The translations under genes were made by a program, and so were the position numbers. This document shows, piece by piece, positions 39,701 to 49,004 of a DNA stretch of 64,000 nt; within the stretch, counting starts at the first letter, position 1, and each line of letters begins with the position of its first letter. This stretch comes from Anticarsia gemmatalis (lineage: Eukaryota > Arthropoda > Insecta > Lepidoptera > Erebidae): assembly GCF_050436995.1 (NCBI RefSeq), contig NC_134754.1:2535001-2599000 (forward strand), written 5' to 3'. Under the pieces are notes generated by a model that saw only the letters and a list, made by a program, of their open reading frames with translations, did not search any database and was not told where the DNA came from.

Positions 39701-41886
39701 ATCGAATTGATGTATGTCACGCAAAGTTTGCTCTTCACTAGCGTGATGTATTCCCTTCATTATTTCGAGAGGAGACCCTTGCCCAGCAGTAGTATATTAA
39801 TTGGTTAAATGTATTTATGTTATAGTAATGGCTGCAAGTTTTGCGGCGAGCGTTTCCAAGACGAAGAGGAACTGAAAGCACATAGACGAACTCATCATTC
39901 ACGGAACAGAAAAGAATACAAAACTAATATTAAACTACCTGGCACATGTTCTATTGTAAGTATATTTGTAGCTTACGCCAGTTAAGTGCCGGTTAAACAA
40001 ACTTTAGTAATACAAAAGTTTTTAGTAGGGACTGACCGGAAAAACGCCGCTCTTACAGCTCCTTTACCTATATTTGGCTTTCAACGAAACGGCTTAACAC
40101 ATTTTTTTAGGGTATGCAAAGTCTCCGCACTTGGCCAGCGTGGTGGACTCAAGGCTTAACCCCGCCCTCGTTCGTTAATAGATCCTTGCTAAGCAGAAAT
40201 AACTTAAAAAAAACTGAACCTATTAATGATAACTTGTTTCCAGTGCAACAAATGGCTGCGCAGCCGCATAGAGTACAGCACTCACATGACAACAGAACAT
40301 CCACAATGCGACGAGACGATGACTCTCAACCCCTGTGATCTCACGCCCTTCGTCTGTGAAGTGTGCGGACAAGTGTTTAAGGTAACGTATTTCCTAGTCC
40401 GTAGCAGAAGAGCCTCTTTTTGCAGCGTTGTTGCAAGAAAAAATGTTCCTTCACGATATACAGGGTGTGGCGTAAATAATGGATAATCCTTTACCACCGG
40501 ATGGGCGACCAACCGACTTATCTAAAAATTAAAATTGATCTTTGGTGTGTTTGTTATTACTACTTGTTTTGTTATGACTGCTTGTTTGTTATTTAAATTA
40601 TGCATTCTAAGTAAAATTTTATAATTTTTCAACACTTTTGTGCAACTTTTCTCGCTTTTTTCGCTTTCTTAAAAAAAACACAAAATGGCCGAAATTTCAA
40701 AAACTATGATACTTATGTCGGAGATATATTTTAAGTTTAAATCAGTCGGGTGGTCGCCCATCCGCTGGTAAAGGATTATCCATTATTTACGCCACACCCT
40801 GTATATTGATCTATCTTAGCTACATTTAACGTATATTAGTAGTTTGTCGCCGTGATAACGCAATAAAATTTTACAAGTTAGTTTTTGCATTGACGATAAT
40901 AATACCAGGTGGCAAGAAGTATGAAGTATTGATTTTAATTAAAACTTAATAATAAGTCTGTACCACTTCGGAGCGGAAGGGTTTTAAGTCCAACACGATG
41001 CCTAAGTGCAAGTTGCTACACTTTACCAAAAAGTCAACAATTCAAAAAACTCTCAGACATGAACGTTTTCTGATATTTTTCTACAAGGACAAAAACAAAT
41101 TATAGCTGAAAAGGTACAATTTTTTCGTGTCCAGAAGCAATGTTTCCTGCGCTACCACCAGCGCAAGCACACGGGCGAGCGGCCGTACAAGTGCAGCACG
41201 TGCGGCAAGTCGTTCCCGAGCGCCGCGGGCCGCGACACGCACCACAACACGCACTCGCGCCGCCGGACCTGCAAGTGTGACATCTGTGCGCGACTGTTCT
41301 CTTCTAAGAATGCGCTTAATAAACATATGAAGGTAAAATTTAGTACTATAAAAAGTTCTTACTTTTACCAAAAGAAACACTAACTGCAGTCTGACTAAAC
41401 TTTCTTTAACTTTTTCTTAACTAAGTTATGTCAATATAATGTACGGGAGGCCAAAAGCGACACTTAGACCGCTGAATATATCAACCTTGTTTATTTTGAT
41501 GATTGCGTATCTATCTGTGTATCAGACGCCTTTACGTGCACTTATGTGTACGGTTTATAAGACGTCTTTACGTACACTTACGTATACGGTTTACGTACAC
41601 CTTTGTTTAAGCACGTGAATAATAGATAATGTTTTCAACTATATACGCTTTAAATAAAACCGACAATGCAATCATAATACTTAGTGCATTTTTTTTATTA
41701 ATTTGATACTTTGTTCCACAGGGTCACCTCGGTATCCGTCCTCACAAATGCACACTTTGCGACAAAGGATTCCTCCACATGTGCGACTTGAAGGTTCACA
41801 TCAAATACGTCCACGACAAGGTGCCTTGGCCTAAGAAGAAAACAAAACGAAACATAGCAGACGAAAGTGCACCTTATTTAGACTGA
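36756..41886 (+). CDS. ZAD-type C2H2 zinc-finger protein
   Basis: Exons: 36756-36872, 37112-37237, 37347-38237, 38348-38478, 38700-38774, 39202-39340, 39557-39663, 39826-39955, 40244-40381, 41135-41332 and 41722-41886 (TGA); 738 residues, all phases consistent. Residues 1-81 form a ZAD domain (YCRAC near the N-terminus, then ICFECASLL), the insect zinc-binding dimerisation module. Residues about 90-350 are a Lys/Glu/Asp-rich linker. About nine C2H2 fingers follow, including FKCNFCYKGYEAKTAFDTHM, KYPCKDCGEIF, CELCGDVF, CKFCGERF, FVCEVCGQVF, YKCSTCGKSF preceded by the canonical HTGERP linker, CKCDICARLF and HKCTLCDKGF. The predicted role is sequence-specific DNA binding in the nucleus; targets cannot be inferred. 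The finger exon 41135-41332 is much more GC-rich than its neighbours. The MITE at 40461-40801 and retrotransposon tails lie in its introns. Confidence 0.9.
38945..39075. repeat. Probable interspersed repeat fragment in a zinc-finger gene intron
   Basis: GCGGCTTAATACTTCAAGGC and TCTCTACCAGTCAACCATTG resemble the core of an interspersed repeat I remember from moth genomes. There is no coding capacity and no boundaries are visible. Confidence 0.35.
39736..39808 (+). mobile_element. Retrotransposon tail fragment
   Basis: GAGAGGAGACCCTTGCCCAG followed by CAGTAGTATATTAATTGGTT is the 3' end motif of a common lepidopteran non-LTR (RTE-like) element. It ends 17 nt before the next exon of the zinc-finger gene. 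Confidence 0.5.
40085..40205 (+). mobile_element. RTE-like non-LTR retrotransposon 3' fragment
   Basis: CCGCACTTGGCCAGCGTGGT followed by GGACTCAAGGCTTAACCCC and GATCCTTGCTAAGCAG is a hallmark of a widespread lepidopteran retrotransposon tail. No reverse transcriptase is present. It stops just before the zinc-finger exon at 40244. Confidence 0.6.
40461..40801. mobile_element. 341-bp MITE with about 60-bp inverted ends and TA target duplication
   Basis: Ends CAGGGTGTGGCGTAAATAAT and the reverse complement ATTATTTACGCCACACCCTG are followed inward by a further 40 bp of near-perfect inverted match (GGATAATCCTTTACCA...). TA flanks both ends (40459-40460 and 40802-40803), which suggests a Tc1/mariner-type element. 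The centre is AT-rich and non-coding. It is inserted in a zinc-finger gene intron. Confidence 0.8.
41531..41602 (+). repeat. Two-copy degenerate tandem repeat, about 36 bp
   Basis: Two adjacent units of the form CTTTACGTGCACTTATGTGT-ACGGTTTA and CTTTACGTACACTTACGTAT-ACGGTTTA, rich in ACGTAC/GTACAC. It lies in the last intron of the zinc-finger gene. Confidence 0.5.
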
Positions 41887-42448
41887 CATTGAGTTTATAT
41901 TACGTGGTGTTGTACTTAAATTGCGATTTAGCGCTTTTTTATTATGACTTTATTAATGTCAGTTTCGAAATACTCATTTTGTAAGTATTCTAGAGTTGAG
42001 TGATATTATAAGGAAGTATATGAATAAGGGACATTTATTGGTTTTATTTTAATGTAAATACGTACATAAAATCACGCTTTGTCCTCATAGGGGTAGGCAG
42101 AACGTGAAGGAAGCTTTCCTTCGCTTCATTCGATCCATACGTGTTTTGTCTAGAAGTAAATGACACGTCTACTGGTTACGAATACCACGTAGCTGTCAAT
42201 GCACTCAAATTCAGACAGCTGTTAATAATGCAATACCTCATTAAAACAGTTAATATGATACATTTTTTGGTTCTTGTTGCAAATTAAATACCATGGTAAT
42301 ACATAGCATACTTGTACAAAATATCCTCTTTTTTGAAAGACAAAGTATACCAACGCGTCAGCTGTCACTCAAATATGTAACCAAAATTCTTCAGAGTAAC
42401 ATTTACTTATATTGTGATTAAATAATCAAGTAAAATGCACTTACAAAA
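41887..42448. other. Spacer downstream of the zinc-finger gene
   Basis: It holds the 3' UTR of the zinc-finger gene and the promoter of the next gene. No canonical AATAAA was placed with confidence. A short segment near 42070-42120 (ATCACGCTTTGTCCTCATAG then GGGTAGGCAGA) resembles an interspersed moth repeat. Confidence 0.4.
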
Positions 42449-44806
42449 ATGAACGAACGAAGTAGCTTTCGTAAAGGCAAAAATGTTCCGAGAGGGAGAG
42501 CGAAGTCCCCGGAGATAAGGATCTTGAAAGATGTTGATAGACTTATGACAAATAGATGTTGCCTTGTTCGCCCGAGGCAGAGGCATTTTGGCCAAATCAC
42601 AGAGCCTGGCTTGAGTGATCAGGATGAGATTACTAATATGCCGTCTAAAGACCGGGTAAGTTATGATGTTTTAGGTCTTCTATAAGTAAGTACATTCTTA
42701 CTCCTTACTTCAATATGTTAATGTTCTCTGATAGAGTGATAACTAAAATGCCTATACCTTTTCTGACGCAAGGTTTGGAAACATTAAGTAGGTAATAGTA
42801 ATACAAATGTAACAGTCTTCTTACTATGCCACTCTTCTTGCTTCTGTCATATTTAGGCTTGTGATTGACAAGATTAGTACATCCGCTTTGGGCTCTTGTT
42901 GTTGCAGTCAGTGTGAGTGAAGTTCGAAATTTGTTCTGAGTATAAACTACCACTTATTTGTATTATATGGTATTTCTACCTGAACCTAGTTCTACAATGG
43001 GGGACATATTATACTAGCTACCTTAAATGGAATAGGTATAGGTACCGCTCTAAAAAAATATTAATGTCCCAGCCTATAAACTATGAACAAGCTTTGTATA
43101 TCAACTTTCGCAGTATTCAGCCATGCTTGAAGACCAATTTGGCTTCGAACCAAGGACGACTAAGGAATCAGGAACATCGAAAAATGAGCTCTATAGCAAA
43201 CCAGCTAGAGTTGAAAATAGCTCTCAATACGAGGGCAGTGCGGTGTTACCCAAGTTTGTGGAGACGTCTGACGGCACGCAGTGGCAGCACATTGACACTA
43301 TTGATGATATTGAGAAGTTTTTACCAGGGTCTACCACCCTTCAAACAGGTACTTCCAACTTCTAACTTAAAAATGCCTATTTTATTTATGTTGAAGTTCT
43401 TCGTACTTGCAGTAGCGATCAATTTATCTAGGAATGTTAATGAAATTCTAAGCACAGCAGTCCGCGTCGGTTCTTCTATCTTTGAATCTGAAGAAGTTTA
43501 AAGCTTGATCAAAGGTGGCTTCTCTACATGCAAGAGTGGTGATTTCTGATGCTTTTGTGGAGTTAGGTCCGACGGGTTGGACCAGCTTGAAAAAAAATCT
43601 CAACCTAGTACCTACCTACTTATTACTTATTTCTATTTGCAGTATCAGCAGCCGTTGGGTTCCCTCACAAACCAAAGAAAATCCACATATCAGACATTCC
43701 GAAGGTGAAGATAATCGCGGTGAAGTTCTCTAAGTTCAAGCGGAACAACATAGAACTGAGGCGTCTGGATGAGAAGGTCGTGTGTGTGGAGTATGACGTA
43801 TACGATGAGGGGTCCACGGCCAATACGCTGCTACCCATTCAGAGGATGAGAGCGTTCTTCTCGATCAAACCTGTACATGATAATGATGCTGGTGGTGAGA
43901 TATCTTGTTTACTATTGTTCTTTATGACGTAGATCCTAAAAATGTTTGTAGATAAAGTAGATTGCGTTAAGTTTTACCACTATTAAAGTTACAAGTGAAA
44001 ACACTTAAATCAAGTATTTAGCCAGTGCTTTTCAGCGTACCGAAAGGTACGCGGAAAAGGTATCACTTTTTATTCGATGATGGAGTCATGTCTCTAAATC
44101 CTGTGATTTTCTCTTCTACCATCTCGATTTCGTATACTGTAGTGCAATTTTCTGCAGTAGGTACTGTCGAGTATAGAGTGTTTAACATTTAAGTTGTACT
44201 GCCAAAATAATTCCTACGTAGCTCACTAGAGGCGCTGATCAGATTTTCGGACAAAATTCCTCGATACCTAGCCGGTTGTCGGTAGTCGATAGTGGTAGAG
44301 AATCGAGCTACAGTTCATAATAAGGAACATTTATTGTTACAGGATCATCCACCGTAAAAGCAGTACCATCAAAAATCAAAAGAAAATTTCAAATACAAGA
44401 CGAAGATCTGAAGAAACTGACCGACAAAGAAATAGAAATCATCGACGACAAGATAGACGAAAACAAATCTTATTTGGAGGACTTAAGGCGAATATTGAAA
44501 CGGCACAAGTTTATAACCGCTAAGAAGAATAAGGCCAGCTTAGATTTGCAATCGTTATATGATATGGCGAGTAGGCATAATGCTATTGATGATTTTTCGA
44601 AGTCAGATTTTCTTTCAAAAGCACAGTTGCAGGAAGTAAAAGATCTTATAATAAAAGGCTGTGGTTCTAGTATTCATGGTATAAGCAGAAGAAGAATAAA
44701 AAGTCCGAATCAGAGCAATGCGTGTAAATTAGAACAGGGTGTGTTATCCGGGAGTATCGTCGCTGAGTTGCTTCGTGAAGATGCTAAATTGAATGTCTTA
44801 CAATAA
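42449..44806 (+). CDS. Gene D: uncharacterised 385-residue protein
   Basis: Exons: 42449-42655, 43114-43348, 43643-43894 and 44343-44806 (TAA), with matching phases. An ATG 15 nt upstream is ruled out by an immediate stop. For exon 2, only the first of two nearby acceptors (TTCGCAG at 43113) keeps the frame. The N-terminus is basic (FRKGKNVPRGRAKSP). Residues about 160-220 look like beta strands (KVKIIAVKFSKF, then VVCVEYDVYDE), faintly recalling the C2-type strands of ciliary RPGRIP1-like proteins; this is a weak visual impression only. Residues about 245-350 are charged and helical (IDDKIDENKSYLEDLRRILK). No catalytic motif, signal peptide or membrane span is seen. The stop codon lies inside the poly(A) signal. 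It converges with Apip. Confidence 0.8.
44215..44270 (-). repeat. Dispersed repeat family 1, copy 4 (reverse)
   Basis: Read on the minus strand it contains ATCAGCGCCTCTAGTGAGC, preceded by an ATTTTGTCCG-like word, matching the core of the copies at 6265, 6821 and 49935. It lies in the last intron of gene D. Confidence 0.45.
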
Positions 44807-44807
44807 A
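44802..44807 (+). promoter_or_regulatory. Poly(A) signal overlapping the gene D stop codon
   Basis: The sequence CAATAAATG contains both the in-frame TAA stop (44804-44806) and AATAAA. T/GT-rich sequence follows (TTTTTGTGTTTTTC), as expected downstream of a cleavage site. The 3' UTR would be about 15-30 nt. Confidence 0.65.
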
Positions 44808-45034
44808 TGCATTTTTTTGTGTTTTTCAAATGTTTTATTTTGTAACAGATATAAAAGTATCGAAGTTTCAAATATCAAAGGAGCTTATAGTTCAAGATTA
44901 ATTTAAAAAGGACACTAACACTGATAGTATAGTAGAGTAATATCAATATCCTTAATCTAAGATTGCAATTTAGATCTTATCAAAAATGTAATAAAGTTAA
45001 ATTTGATTTGAGCATAATATTTACGAAGTTGTAC

Positions 45035-45086
45035 AAAAATTTAAAAATTGATCACTGTTAAAACAGTGATCAATTTTTAAATTTTT
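45035..45086. repeat. 25-bp perfect inverted repeat with 2-nt spacer
   Basis: Left arm 45035-45059 (AAAAATTTAAAAATTGATCA...) pairs exactly with 45062-45086. It lies in the 0.47-kb gap between the convergent 3' ends of gene D and Apip, so either transcript could form a strong hairpin there. Confidence 0.85.
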
Positions 45087-45274
45087 CCTACATTAAGATA
45101 ATAAAGACGATAATTAATATTGCACAATATTGATAATGTAAGAACTGTACAATATTTTTAACACTTCACAAGTTTGCAAGTTTATGGCACAATATTAATG
45201 CAGGTGTTGTTTTTCTTACAGTTCCTTTAAACTAAGCTGCACGGGTTTCGAGATGACTTCTCATAGATTGTATG

Positions 45275-47513
45275 TCATTGTTTCTTTCCATTTTGTGCTG
45301 TCTCCGGGTTGAAGGCGGGGTCCAGTCCGAGCCTCTTCATTTCTACTGCCATTTCAAATAAGTAGTCGAAGCATTCAGTCCTGTAATATAGGTACATCAA
45401 ATTAAATCTACATCTATACACGTTAACGTTAACTGAAGGCAAACACATTTATTTTCTCTGAGACTTTAAAGACAATTCTCTGAGAATTCTTGTGTAGAAG
45501 TAACTTTTACAAACAAACAAACAACGGACTAGATCCGGAACTATTCATGGCTTGTATAATATTATTTATATCTATGGCCTCCAGCTGTTTACTATATGTT
45601 TTAAAATTTGACTGAAGTAAACAACAAAGTTACTATACTTATGCAAATAAATAAATAACTAGTTTCAAAGTTAGGCATACTCACATGGTCTTAGCCTGTT
45701 GCCAAGAATCTCCCCACACATAAACCCCATGTCTCCTGACCAACACGGCACTAGTACCGGGGTACTGTCGCAACGCTTCACCGAGACTGCCAGCCAGGTC
45801 TCTCTCAAACGGCGTGTTCTCTATGATAGGAACCACTAGTTTCTCGTCGTAGCGTAGGTAACGGCCGAGTTGGTCGTCTTTTATACCCTGGAAGGAGAAA
45901 TATTAGGTTAGTACTTCACACTTGAATATTCTAAAACAATAGTTAATAAGTAATTTAGAAAGATTTGTAGTGAGGTTTTGATTTGATTTCCAGCTGGAAA
46001 TTTGTCAAAGGAGATGGTATGTAAATTAATGAGTGGTGTGAGGACTTGTTACAAAGATCAGCTTATGTTGCAAAATGTTCATATAGCACACCTCTCACAA
46101 CATAACTCAAGAGAATATCCTTCCATTACCTACTTTGATTGAACAGAAATCATCACTCTATAATGCAGGAACAGCTATTTGTAGAATGCACAAGTGTTTT
46201 TCTGTGTACTAATATGGGAAATTAAACCAATCTCTGAATGCATAAATAAAATGAATAGTTATAAACACAATATATTTGATTTCTATTACCTTGATCATTT
46301 CTTGATGTGTGATAACAAACTCTTTGTCATACAGCAGTGTACATCGGACTGCATGTGGCGAGTGTGTGTGTATGACTGCACCTGCTCCCCTCTCTCTGTA
46401 TGCCAGCATGAATAGAGGAGTGCATTGACTCTTCTTCAACCTACAGATAATAAGATTTAGCATGTTATTAGAAGAGAATACTAGTGCCATAAGCAGCTGA
46501 AGGTAGAAAATGTATGTATCAGGTGACAATTTAATTCAATTTTATAGAGCTTGTTGTTGACTTAAAAGGTACTTTGTTGGAGTACCTACTGAATCTATTA
46601 AATATAAAAGCATATTTTGGACCAAATACTAATTTAGGTGGTTGGAAAACTAGTTAAAGAATATTTTAACTGGAAGGTGAGGCATAAATTGTAAAATTTT
46701 CTTTAGAAATTCTAGTTAAGAAGTACAATACCATCACACACCAGTATGTTCTACCTATAACTGTTGAACTGAACTAAAGGTTTGCTTGTATAAGAGAGTG
46801 GTTAATATTTTTTTGTGCATACTAGGAAATTAATTCTATCTTTAATAGATAGACTTACCTTTTCTCTGCTGGTGGGAGTTCCAGATCCTCATCATCAATA
46901 GTTTGTACAAAGAGGTCATCTGACTTCATACGCTCCTTCTGCACTCCTGAAGGAGCTATGTAGATTTTGTCACTGAAATATCAAAACAAGACAATTACTA
47001 TGAGTATGGATCATGGAATTCGATTAACTTGGATTGTGCAGACTGTACAGGTGCTGCTAATGAGATACTGGAATGCAGACAACACTTCAGTGACTGATCT
47101 ATCAAACGGGCGATGGATGGGCAATCATATACATTTATTTTTGCATGAGTTATATAAAAAGCCTTAAAAATAAAAAATCTTGAACTACACACATTGTTAT
47201 ATTAATTAATAACAGGCGCTTACCCTTCTCTTATTGAGATTCCACCTCCAGTGCCAGTCACCCATCCTAAATGATAGAACTGATTACACAGCTCCGGTAT
47301 GAGATTTCTTGGATGTTCCTGAAAAAGTTAACAGGTCGATATTTAACCAGAAACAATGTTGTGAATAGTGATTTCACAATATTAGAATTTATTTTATCAT
47401 ATAATATATCCGCGAGAAGGCTAGTGTATTGTTACTAGAGGACATAGATGATTTGAAATAGCGCGTAAATAATTAAAATTAATTGATTTACTCACCGGTC
47501 CTAGTTCTGCCAT
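45275..47513 (-). CDS. Apip: Methylthioribulose-1-phosphate dehydratase
   Basis: Minus-strand exons in order: 47496-47513, 47224-47318, 46859-46972, 46290-46440, 45685-45887 and 45275-45380 (TGA); 228 residues, close to the roughly 240 of animal APIP. The protein belongs to the class II aldolase/MtnB family. It dehydrates 5-methylthioribulose-1-phosphate in the cytosolic methionine salvage pathway. Diagnostic segments are GWVTGTGGGISI, DKIYIAPSGVQKER, KKSQCTPLF (substrate-site Cys), VIHTHS (two zinc-binding His), THQEMIKG (catalytic Glu), VPIIENTPFE and LVRRHGVYVWG (third zinc His). All expected catalytic residues are present, so it should be active. The first coding exon has only six codons (MAELGP). 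It is divergent to the kinase gene, with 839 bp between start codons, and convergent with gene D. Confidence 0.95.
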
Positions 47514-48352
47514 TTTGACTCGATTGCTTGAACTTGTAACAATGACTGAGTAATATTATTGATAGCAGACTACTTAGATGCGAGATCTACTACGTTACTT
47601 TTATCTTATCAGCTCGAGACGAGACGAAAAATTGTTATCAACAATAATACCTACATGTATTATCAATTTTATTATCAACAAAACACTGACAGTAATGACA
47701 TTTTAGGTGAAAAGGTTACGTGCGTTCAAAAATCTAATTGAAAATAAATTCGAATAATAATTTACTTATATAGTGAATTTCCAAAAGTTATTTCTCGTCG
47801 TTACAATTTTCTGAAAATCTGAAATTTTACTATACATAATATTATGTACTGTTATTTTTTATTACTCAATGCAATATTAGCAAAGTACTAGGTTTCCGAA
47901 CGAAGGTGAATACTTTCTACGCAAGGTCAACAATTAACAATTAAAAAAGAATTAATCTTTTAATTAATTTAGGAAATTGGTAAAGATATAATAAATGTAT
48001 TGGCAAAAAGACCAAATATGAGTAAAAATGTTAAAGGTACCCAAAGGTATCAAACGTTTTGGCGGCAAAATCTAATTTGATGCTGGCATTTCTATTTTTG
48101 GTATTCTTTTATTATTTCTTTTCAACCAATTTTTACAGATTTTAGATCTTACGTCAAAATTAGCATGTCATTATTATAGTAAAAAGTTATAATTTTTATA
48201 AAATTATCAACTGTGATCGTAAACCATGACAAATACTCAATAAGCACTCACAATATAACTATAATTTAGTAAAAATATTTGTTTATCTCCAGAAGGTTGG
48301 TTGCTACTTTACGTAATTTACAAGGCATTCCCACGTCAGTCAAATTCTTGGA
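47514..48352. promoter_or_regulatory. Divergent promoter region between Apip and the kinase
   Basis: The 839-bp AT-rich gap between two divergent start codons must contain both promoters. No unambiguous TATA box or other element could be placed. No coding sequence or repeat was seen. Confidence 0.4.
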
Positions 48353-48817
48353 ATGACTATTAGTCAGCTGGAAAGGACTTTTATTATGATAAAGCCAGAC
48401 GGTGTTCAACGTGGGCTCGTGGGCAGTATAATTCAGCGATTCGAAAAAAAGGGTTTTAAGTTGGTGGGCCTTAAATTTATTTTTGCGTCTGAAGAGTTGT
48501 TAAAGAAACATTACAGTCATTTGATAGCTAAAGCTTTTTTTCCCGATCATCTGAAGTATATGAGTTCGGGACCTGTAGTTCCTATGGTATGGGAAGGTGT
48601 TAATGCGATAAGGATCTGCCATAATTTGGTCGGTGCTACAAATCCGGAGCAGGCTCGTCCCGGCACAATACGTGGGGATCTTTGCATCGAGACTGGCCGC
48701 AACATTATACATTCTTCGGATAGTATAGAAAGTGCTAAAAAGGAAATTGCTTTATGGTTTTCTGAGAAGGAACTGTTTGGATGGAAAAGGGCTGTGGACT
48801 CCTGGATTTACGAATGA
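48353..48817 (+). CDS. Nucleoside diphosphate kinase, intronless
   Basis: A single-exon frame of 154 residues, full length for group I NDP kinases (about 152). The enzyme moves the gamma-phosphate from ATP to other nucleoside diphosphates through a phospho-histidine. Seen: IMIKPDGVQRG (catalytic Lys), KKHYSHL (Tyr), AFFPDHLKYMSSGPVV, MVWEG, GATNPEQARPGTIRGD (Arg) and GRNIIHSSDS with the active-site His. All key residues are kept. Odd points: Ser follows HisI in place of the usual Gly, and Pro replaces Ala in GPVVPMVWEG. The lack of introns and the divergence suggest a retroposed paralogue of the main awd/nme gene; whether the genome has another copy cannot be seen here. Its own AATAAA lies 54 nt past the stop. 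Confidence 0.93.
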   Translation: MTISQLERTFIMIKPDGVQRGLVGSIIQRFEKKGFKLVGLKFIFASEELLKKHYSHLIAKAFFPDHLKYMSSGPVVPMVWEGVNAIRICHNLVGATNPEQARPGTIRGDLCIETGRNIIHSSDSIESAKKEIALWFSEKELFGWKRAVDSWIYE

Positions 48818-48870
48818 ACCTAAACTAATTTAAAGGTTAGCCTACGTTTACGGAGTAGCAGCGAAACAGA

Positions 48871-48876
48871 AATAAA
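48871..48876 (+). promoter_or_regulatory. Poly(A) signal of the NDP kinase gene
   Basis: AATAAA lies 54 nt after the kinase stop and about 130 nt before the start codon of gene B. Confidence 0.55.
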
Positions 48877-49004
48877 AACATTTGAAAAAATATTATTGTT
48901 TCTCAATAATTCTGGTCATGCGGTCTTTCGCTGTTATTCCGTAGGCAAAAAGGCAAACCGTTATACTTTTTTTATACGTAATCTTATTTTTTTTCTTGTA
49001 GACA

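Noticed and set aside
43114..43120. Alternative acceptor CAG at 43120 for gene D exon 2
   Set aside because: It would break the reading frame with exon 1; the acceptor at 43113 keeps it.
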